Assembly (NCBI GenBank): GCA_004151065.3
Contig: NWUY0300013983.1
Location: 51,634 to 64,611, forward strand
Length of the DNA stretch: 12,978 nt
Direction of reading: 5' to 3'
DNA from: Larix sibirica
Lineage: Eukaryota; Streptophyta; Pinopsida; Pinales; Pinaceae
Position 1 is the first letter of the stretch. Each line of letters begins with the position of its first letter. Below, in pieces: positions 6,511 to 12,978 of the stretch. A model generated the notes under the pieces. That model was not told where the DNA came from and searched no databases. It was given only the letters and a program-made list of their open reading frames with translations. The translations under genes were made by a program, and so were the position numbers.

Positions 6511-6511
6511 N
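6511..6511. other. Single ambiguous base at the junction of the two copies
   Basis: The only N in the window lies exactly between the last base of copy 1 and the first shared base of copy 2. The hAT transposase reading frame, which runs off the left edge at position 1, is cut at this point in copy 2. It behaves like a contig join or an unresolved breakpoint rather than a random low-quality base. Confidence 0.9.
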
Positions 6512-7178
6512 CGTAAGAAAGTTTGTTGCAAATCTTGTGATAACTAATCAAACAAGCTCTTTGCTCCCAGTGTTGTTCCTCATAATGTTCAAGACCCATG
6601 TGTAGTTGTAGATGTATCCAATTATGGGTTTTGTTTGTTCCACGCACTCGTTTTCCCAATATCCTCAAGCATGAGATCCAAACAATGGGTTGCGCATGGA
6701 GTCCACCAAATCGTGGGTTGTTTTTCCTCCAATATCTTTCCCACCGCAACATGTTTGGAGGCATTGTTTATGATGACTTGTGCAACATTCTCCACCCACT
6801 TCCTCAATCACTACAACTAAAAGAAAGATTAATAATTGTGCACTCTTCACCTAATCTAATGCATCAATTGATTTATGAAACATAGTTCCTTTTCGGCAAG
6901 CAATTTGGAAATTAAGAATGGTGCAGGATCTTCCATCAAACATAATTGTGCAACCTGTTTTACTCCATGACTCTTTGAATTCCACAAGTTATTCATCTAT
7001 TCTTTGAACCTAATTTCATAAAAGTGCCCCCCTAATATCATGAAAACTAGGGCTTCTGAAACATGCACCACATGAAACTATAGCATCTATCATAGGTTAA
7101 TAATAGGAGGAATAAGTAGTGTTGAAAGGTATGTCTATATCATACAACCATCTAGCCATACCTCCATTGCAAGCATGA
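6512..7178 (-). pseudogene. hAT-family (DUF659-type) transposase relic, copy 2
   Basis: This is the counterpart of the relic at 1-710. It reads from about 7173 leftward to the N at 6511, where it stops abruptly within TRFATNFLT. Five extra bases near 6917 keep the block after GCTIMFDG in frame through CTILNFQIACRKGTMFHKS, so copy 2 is closer to the ancestral state there. It also lacks the internal 43-bp duplication, so LMLEDIGK occurs once. It still carries shared in-frame stops (after SIDALD and after GSKELV) and frameshifts, and is non-functional. The truncation at the N supports an artificial or rearranged joint. Confidence 0.9.
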
Positions 7179-7642
7179 TCTCTTGGTTGTTATTGGTTAT
7201 ATTGTTTGCACTGTTTTGGTGGTTTGTAGTGCATGCAATTTGAATTTTATTCACTTAATGCACACACTCACTCCACTCATTTTTGTTAAATACATTGTCA
7301 TAACTATCTCTAGGACTTGATCCCAACCACTTCAAATTATTATTTAAAACTAACCCTAGTTGTTGATTGTTTATGGATAGGCTAAGAGGGAGTCTTTTGT
7401 GTGTTGATTGTCGTGGAGTTTGTGCAGATTTATTGATTAGATGGAAGCATACACCTTTTAGGGACAACACTTTGAGACTGGTAAAGCACTGGTTTGAAGG
7501 GAGAGGCATCTAAAGGTTGACAGGGCTAGGTGGCCTATAATTATTAGGCAAGTTTGTTGGTGCAGATTTACATGATAACAATACCTTAACAAGACCTCCA
7601 AACTAAGAGAAGAATAACAGCTCCAAAGCTATTGAATGGAAG
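7179..7642. other. Left flank between hAT relic and LTR element (copy 2), no recognised gene
   Basis: I saw no difference from 711-1174. It has the same unrecognised short frames (plus 7373-7513, minus 7255-7509) and the same three CTCCAA motifs leading into the target-site duplication. Confidence 0.6.
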
Positions 7643-7647
7643 CTCCA
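7643..7647. repeat. Target-site duplication, left (CTCCA), copy 2
   Basis: Counterpart of 1175-1179. It pairs with 12060-12064. Confidence 0.88.
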
Positions 7648-7876
7648 AGTTGGAAACCTAATCCTTAGGGTTAGGTATATTATCTATATTTACTATTCAC
7701 ATTCACCATAGGTGAATATGAAAAGTCACATGTGAATAGGAAGAGTCATGAGGACTCCAAGAGACCTCTCGAAATCTGAAAACAACTGTTACATCATTGT
7801 ATTTATGTCTATATTCTTAATGAAATTGAGCATTCACATTTATCCTTGCCTATCTATTTTAGGGCTGATTCCAACA
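7648..7876 (+). repeat. 5' LTR (229 bp), copy 2
   Basis: I saw no difference from 1180-1408, including the mutated first base. The 17-bp palindrome is at 7701-7717. Confidence 0.92.
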
Positions 7877-7877
7877 C

Positions 7878-7890
7878 TAGCATCAAAGCC
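7878..7890 (+). promoter_or_regulatory. Degenerate initiator-tRNA-Met primer binding site, copy 2
   Basis: Identical to 1410-1422 and in the same position relative to the 5' LTR. Confidence 0.8.
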
Positions 7891-7898
7891 TTGGTATT

Positions 7899-9275
7899 TT
7901 TATAACTCCATGATTATCAATGAGGTTGCTCCAACTTCTCCCCTCTCATTCTATTCCGCTAATGTTAGTTCTCACAATTCGTGCTACCTTTGCATACCGG
8001 TACACTGTGCCATGTTCAGTCGTATTAGTGAATCATTTTCTTAACCCTAATCTACTATGTATCGCCTCCTCTGTCGGTTATACATTACTTGAGTTGTTCC
8101 AACTCTATGTATTACCTACTGTAAACTTTGTAAGCTCTGCTTTGCATATTATCCTTTTGTGTGATGCAATGGGGTATTACCTCTAAATTTATTTTACCTT
8201 TACATATTACCCGAGTTTCACTTTTGCATGTATTCACTGTGTGGTTTAAAAAAACAAACTTAATCTACAAGTGTGTATTGGTACCACCTCTATGTGGTAT
8301 CTCACTTGTTCCTACTCTAGCAAAAATATAGTTTTGTAGAACTCTTCCGATGTGTTCGCTATCGAGTGAAATACCATTTGATCAATTAGAGAAGCAAGGG
8401 TGAGTGACCTTCTATCCACAGATCGGTGTTTCCATATCCACAATCACTTCAATAGTATCATTTTATGAATGGAATATAAGGGTTCTTTGTAGTTCGAGAG
8501 CCATTGTACAGTGAGCAAATGCCATTTGAGGGTGTGGGCTATCACTAGATCATAGAGAAATGGAATTTTTTTACTTTTCATTCACCAATTGCTCCTCCAT
8601 CTCGCCGCATAATTATTTTTCATCCTTCGACATGGCATGAAGCTCCTAACTAGTGTTTTTGCACCAAGGATTATCTCCCAATAGTTGATTTGGTGGAGTT
8701 ATGAGAAAGTCTTCCCTTTAGGAATGTTTGAGTTGGCAGTAATATACATCTTCTCACTTTTAAAAGTGATTCACTCGGTTGATCGTCATTATGTCTATCA
8801 TTCAATGGATAGTGTTGTGCCTGTGACTAAGATCGATGTAAAGAATAACACTTGTAGAAACTGATCATAGGTTGATCTTGAGTGAGAGATAGAATGTCTC
8901 TTGAACTTGTTGTCCTCTCTGTAGGTGTATTAGAGGTTGATGTAAGACCTTCAAGTCATGGCTAGTCTCATTCTACTACTAGAAGATATCCAATTTCATT
9001 TTATCGTGACTTGTGCCTCTAGTTCTTTAGTTTCATCCTTTCATCATATTTGTTTGACTCGAGCACACATTAGAGAGGCAGGAGATTCAAGCTCTTGAAT
9101 GGGTGATGATTGATCGAAAGAGAGTCTACTGCCTTCTTTGCAAACTCAAACATCATTGTTTGTCAATAGGTGAATGAGATTTCCTTCTTTCCTTTCGATT
9201 TGGGCGTTGTGTTTGCCTCCTCACAAAGCGTTGCTTGTGAACCTTTTTCGCAAATGCATCAAAATATTTAAGCAC
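7899..9275. other. Unidentified sequence between primer site and FG fragment, copy 2
   Basis: Counterpart of 1431-2807. It carries A at 7934 and A at 8836 where copy 1 has G. No gene recognised. Confidence 0.55.
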
Positions 9276-9608
9276 TTTGGCACCTCTTCTCTAGTGTTTG
9301 GCACCTCTTCGACACTAACTTTTGGTGCACCTTCAACACCCGCATTTAGTTCTGCAACATCTACTCCATTTGGTGGAGCATCTACATTTGGACAAGAACC
9401 TACATTTGGAAGATTTGGATTACCAAGTCCTACTCAATCAAGTCCATTTGGATATACTTTTAGTCAAATGAAACCAACTTTTGGTAGTTAACTTTTTGGT
9501 GCAACCAGTCAACCTACTTTTGGTGCAACTAGCACACCTACATTTGGATCTACTTCAACACTTTCATTTGATACCACACCACTTGCATTCAAGTCAATAA
9601 TTCCCTAA
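9276..9608 (+). pseudogene. NUP98-like FG-repeat fragment captured in the LTR element, copy 2
   Basis: I saw no difference from 2808-3140, including the in-frame TAA (9489-9491). Both copies of the 6.5-kb unit therefore inherited a single capture event. No independent evidence of expression or selection can be read here. Confidence 0.75.
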
Positions 9609-10115
9609 CTCTTACGCTTTTGAAGGAGAGACCAAAGAAAAAATATCATTGGGTGTGTACATTGAGTTTGTTGGAATATTGGTGTTGTCTATATCACCAA
9701 AGTTTGTCAAAGGAGGTGGAGATTTGAGTTTGTATAAGGAGGTGAAAATTGAAATCCTTTTATTTTTAAAGGATACAGAAGTGATGTATAAATTAATAAA
9801 ATTTCACCTTTTTTCCTTAAGTCCTTCGTCTGACCTGAAATTTGAATAAGGGGATCAAAGGCATTTTGTGTGCTTAAGTATCAGTGAACTTGTATTATTT
9901 TTCCTTGCTTAGCTAGTACTTCATATTACAAGCACAAACTAACCATTTGCAATCAAAGACCACCAAACCTAAAGACAATCAATCAAGGCATTCAAAGGTA
10001 ATTAAGATGCTCACTTAAGCATCATCATAAAAACAATGGACACATCAAGCTAGTAATCAGTGGGGAACTCGAAGCATTGTCAAGCATTCAAATTTGAAAG
10101 TCCAATTTCAAAATC

Positions 10116-10324
10116 AACATCCATTTTCAGTAGTGAACTCGCAATAGTCTTTTTGTAAGCGCCAAATTGAAATAGGACTATTTGTCCTAATGACGAATCC
10201 AGTTCATGATTTGAAACATTGATTCTCATAATGACAACTATGGTAAGTCTAGAAAACTCTATCATCAACATCCTTTTTGAGCAGTGAACTCGCAATAGTT
10301 GTTTTGTAAGCGTCAAATTGAAAT
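10116..10324. repeat. Diverged 58-bp direct duplication, period 151 bp, copy 2
   Basis: Counterpart of 3648-3856, with units at 10116-10173 and 10267-10324. Confidence 0.9.
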
Positions 10325-10338
10325 CAAACTCTACCATG

Positions 10339-10380
10339 TAATTGGGTGTATTCTCGATTGTAATTGGGTGTATTCTTGTG
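10339..10380. repeat. 22-bp tandem repeat (two units), copy 2
   Basis: Counterpart of 3871-3912, with units starting at 10339 and 10361. Confidence 0.85.
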
Positions 10381-10513
10381 CAGGCCGGTACAAATTCCAA
10401 TTGTTGAGTTGCATTGTCTAAAGGGTAGGTTTTCAAGAAGCCCTCTTCTTTGTTGTCGAGTCAATTATAATTTAGAGCTACCTGCACAAGGAGGCCTCAT
10501 TTAGTCTTTAAAA

Positions 10514-11476
10514 ATGGCTCGAACTAGAGAATTATTGGAGTTACTGTACACCCTAACACTCGCTGCTATCGACAATACAATCACAATTAATAAGGAAACT
10601 CTCCAATTTGTGCTAACCTGTTTACAAGATTCACAAGCCAAAGTGGGCCTCCTTCAGTCTCAATCACAACACTAACTTGATGAAATATAGTGAAGAAATC
10701 AACATTCTGAACTAGTGCTTGTGCAGAACAACCCTCTTTTTGAGTTTAATAATGAATCTTATCAGCTGTTAGCATATGACTAACTCATTGAAACAATATC
10801 AGATGTAGAAGACCAAGCATATCATGAACATGTTCAACGTTATCTTTCTAAGCCTATCATAAGACCTTGGGAGGAAATCAGGAACAACAAACACAGAATA
10901 AGACTTGGATATGATAAGGAAGTCTCCTTTCATATTCCAAATTATTCCAAACTAATCCAATTCCATAGTGTTGGAATCCTTCAAGAAGATTCAACTTCAC
11001 ATGTTCTAGTTGAACATTAGTGCCAACATTGTCATTGAATTGGCCACATGAAAGATCAATACTTTGATTTCCATCCTTGTCAGCATTGCAGGAAGCATAA
11101 TCATTCTTCAAATAGATGTTCAAAACTGAAGAAACCTGTAATATTAAAGGTTCACTATGGGTGGATCAATTCTTGGCGATGGTCATCACCAACTAAGAAG
11201 ATATATCATTCATATCGAAGAAGTCAGTCTCGAGTTTTGATACAACTTGTAGTAGAAAGTCTTCTTGCTTCTCACCTTGTGCCTGACAAGGGTCAATATC
11301 ATGGATTGACAGTCAGGGTTCAAATTTCGAAGCCCCATCAATCAAATAGATTGCCTACATCTAAATTGCAGAAACAAGCGAGCTTGAGCCAGAGCCAAAG
11401 CGAGAGTCAGATTCGTAACCATGAGACAAAGATAGAGCCATTTTCCAGAGCATCCAATGGTTTGTGGTCATCCTAA
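10514..11476 (+). pseudogene. gag-like pseudogene with two CCHC zinc knuckles, copy 2
   Basis: Counterpart of 4046-5008, one step less decayed. Codon 3 is CGA (Arg, C at 10520), so the N terminus reads MARTRELLELLYTLTLAAID and stays open for 53 codons. Six stops remain at codons 54, 59, 60, 90, 169 and 175. The intact knuckle is at 11078-11119 and the decayed one at 11021-11062. The stops look like CAA/CAG/CGA turned into TAA/TAG/TGA, the expected result of methylated-cytosine decay in a silenced element. It cannot encode a full product. Confidence 0.82.
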
Positions 11477-11730
11477 ACCACCATCTACACGAGGTTTTCA
11501 GTCATCCTAAAACCACCATTTAGTAGAATACATCAGCTTTTTCTAACCAGGTTTGTGGTCATCCTAAACCACCATCTATATTTGGTTTGTGGTCATCCTA
11601 AAACCACCATTTAGTAAAAGACATCATCTTTTGCTGACCAGGTTTGTGGTCATCATAAACCACCATCTACACCAAATTTGTAGTCATCCAAAAACCACCA
11701 TTTAGTAGAAGACATCAGCTTTTGCTAACT
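11459..11730. repeat. Three-unit 91-bp tandem array with nested 34/57-bp period, copy 2
   Basis: Counterpart of 4991-5262, with units starting at 11459, 11550 and 11641. Repeat number and sequence appear unchanged between the two copies. Tandem arrays mutate quickly in copy number, so this also argues for very recent separation. Confidence 0.93.
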
Positions 11731-11823
11731 TTAGTGATAAGTTCAGCCATTTACAGCTGTGCATTTCCAGATTTTATCACTCTTTCAGAAAGATTCTTGG
11801 ACTCACAAAATCCCCTTCGGATT

Positions 11824-11833
11824 AAGGGGGGAA
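11824..11833 (+). promoter_or_regulatory. Polypurine tract, copy 2
   Basis: Identical to 5356-5365 and directly before the 3' LTR at 11834. Confidence 0.9.
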
Positions 11834-12059
11834 TGTTGGAAACCTAATCCTTAGGGTTAGATATATTATTTATATTTACTAGTCACATTCACCATAGGTG
11901 AATATGAAGAGTCGCATGTTAATAGGAGGAGTCATGTGGAGTCCAAGAGACCTCTTAGAATATGAAACCTAGGGTCACATCATGGTATTTATGTGTGTAT
12001 ATTCTTAATGAAATTGAGCATTCACAATTATCTGTCTATCTTTATTGAGTGTACCAACA
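11834..12059 (+). repeat. 3' LTR (226 bp), copy 2
   Basis: I saw no difference from 5366-5591. It follows the polypurine tract at 11824-11833. The 17-bp palindrome is at 11887-11903. Confidence 0.92.
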
Positions 12060-12064
12060 CTCCA
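12060..12064. repeat. Target-site duplication, right (CTCCA), copy 2
   Basis: Counterpart of 5592-5596. It pairs with 7643-7647. Confidence 0.88.
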
Positions 12065-12373
12065 AAACAACATAAAAAACATCTCTATAACAACTCAATA
12101 AATTCTCCAAATTAAGTTATTAACTCTTGAATCAGCTCTCCAAATCGGCCCAACAATTTCTCCAATTCAACACTAGAAATCAACCCAAGAAAGAGTCCAA
12201 TCCAGCTCAAAAACTCCAAATTGATGAAGTGAAGGGCATGAGGCAAATGGAAGGTGGGGACCTCATTAAATAGCAATGGGAGTGGTCTAGGGTTCAGTTT
12301 AGGGTTTTTATTTTTCATTTATTTTTTCAGCTTTCAGGGTCAAAATAGTGGTACCACACATTGCATATGGATT

Positions 12374-12428
12374 TGTATGGAACTGAGTCAGGTCGACCAG
12401 TTTAGGCATTTAAGGTCAGTTCCATACA
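12374..12428. repeat. Perfect 13-bp inverted repeat with palindromic loop, copy 2
   Basis: Counterpart of 5906-5960. The interleaved 10-bp pair lies at 12395-12404 and 12478-12487. Confidence 0.85.
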
Positions 12429-12793
12429 GAGCCGTTCATTTCCAGTTTGGGTGTTCGATTTGGACCATGTAGGCCCGTAAACTGGTCAATCATTTGTTAA
12501 ATCTTTATCAAATAGGCAGAGATGTCTCAGAAGAATTGATGATTTATTTCATTCATATCAATCACATGTGAATACATATACATATACAAGGAGAAACAAT
12601 CTGCAAAAATATACATGCTGACAACAAAACAACATTGTAGACTGCCAGCCATGTCTTCAATCAAAAGTATCAGCAAGTTCATTACCAAGGACATCAAAGT
12701 ATAGATCAATGTTCCGCCTATGGATGTTTTGCTTCAACATCCTGACCTACTAGTAGTTTGGACATGGGATTAAAACATTGTTAAACCAATTAA

Positions 12794-12814
12794 CCATATT
12801 GTGCCACAATATGG
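12794..12814. repeat. 21-bp near-perfect palindrome, copy 2
   Basis: Counterpart of 6326-6346. Confidence 0.85.
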
Positions 12815-12978
12815 GCATCGCCTTTGCCAATCTGACATTATTTCTCCTGGGTTTGCCTCAAACCAATTGTCCTATGCCATGCATTCTTATTTACACTTTA
12901 ATATGATAATTTCAAATTTGCAAATTACTCAAAACATTAGAAGATTGTGTTAGAATTTTAAATGCAATAAAGTAAAGG

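Larger units (their letters stand above)
9609..10513. other. Unidentified sequence between FG fragment and gag, copy 2
   Basis: Same content as 3141-4045, including the internal duplications at 10116-10324 and 10339-10380. No gene recognised. Confidence 0.55.
7648..12059 (+). mobile_element. Non-autonomous LTR retrotransposon with gag only (TR-GAG-like), copy 2
   Basis: This is the same insertion as 1180-5591, duplicated with its flanks: identical target-site duplications (7643-7647, 12060-12064), the same A at the first LTR base, and the same captured segment. It is not an independent transposition. It differs from copy 1 at three positions (7934, 8836, 10520). At 10520 a C keeps codon 3 of the gag frame as CGA (Arg), where copy 1 has TGA. 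It is still broken by six other in-frame stops. Confidence 0.92.
6512..12978. repeat. Copy 2 of the ~6.5 kb head-to-tail repeated segment
   Basis: Near-identical to 6-6510. It lacks the 43-bp tandem duplication of copy 1 and has five extra bases (AATGG, about 6917-6921) that keep the hAT relic in frame. It differs by A at 7934, A at 8836 and C at 10520, where copy 1 has G, G and T. It ends at 12978 on the same base that ends copy 1 at 6510, so window end and unit end coincide exactly. That is unlikely by chance for an arbitrary cut through a tandem array. Confidence 0.97.
12065..12978. other. Right flank of the LTR element (copy 2), no recognised gene
   Basis: I saw no difference from 5597-6510. 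It runs to the last base of the window, which is also the last base of the repeated unit. Confidence 0.6.

Noticed and set aside
6-12978. The two 6.5-kb copies considered as very long LTRs or terminal repeats of a giant element
   Set aside because: They abut at one N with no internal region, carry a complete smaller LTR element each, and lack TG...CA ends, primer site or polypurine tract at their borders.

Overview
The window looks like nuclear DNA of a land plant, probably a seed plant and possibly a large-genome one such as a conifer (the lineage is inference). The evidence is a DUF659-type hAT transposase relic, an LTR retrotransposon with a plant-style initiator-tRNA-Met primer binding site, an FG-repeat stretch resembling plant NUP98, AT-rich sequence, and C-to-T decay in CG and CHG contexts. 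No intact protein-coding gene, RNA gene, CRISPR array or prokaryotic feature is visible. Everything that once coded is now a pseudogene.

Layout: the window is one ~6.5 kb segment written twice head to tail. Copy 1 is 6-6510 and copy 2 is 6512-12978, joined by a single N at 6511. Copy 2 ends on exactly the base that precedes the N in copy 1. The differences I found are a 43-bp tandem duplication present only in copy 1 (141-226), 5 extra bases in copy 2 (about 6917-6921), and three transitions (1466/7934, 2368/8836, 4052/10520). After about position 460 the offset between the copies is a constant 6468. The pattern suggests two haplotypes or two paralogous units joined by an assembler, or a very recent tandem duplication. 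The sequence alone cannot decide.

Within each unit, left to right: (a) a 5'-truncated, frameshifted hAT transposase on the minus strand (1-710). (b) About 460 bp with no recognised gene. (c) A complete, old, non-autonomous LTR retrotransposon (1180-5591), with CTCCA target-site duplications, ~229/226-bp LTRs, a degenerate primer binding site, a gag-like pseudogene with two CCHC zinc knuckles, a 91-bp tandem repeat array and a polypurine tract. It has no recognisable pol. (d) Inside it, between the primer binding site and gag, ~2.6 kb of foreign-looking sequence that includes a NUP98-like FG-repeat fragment (2808-3140). (e) A right flank of ~0.9 kb (5597-6510) with inverted repeats and a telo-box but no gene.

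There is no working pathway here. The history reads as a hAT relic beside a CTCCAA-rich locus, an LTR element inserted into that locus and carrying an apparent host gene fragment, long decay (LTRs roughly 85-88% identical by eye), and then a recent doubling, real or artefactual, of the whole block.
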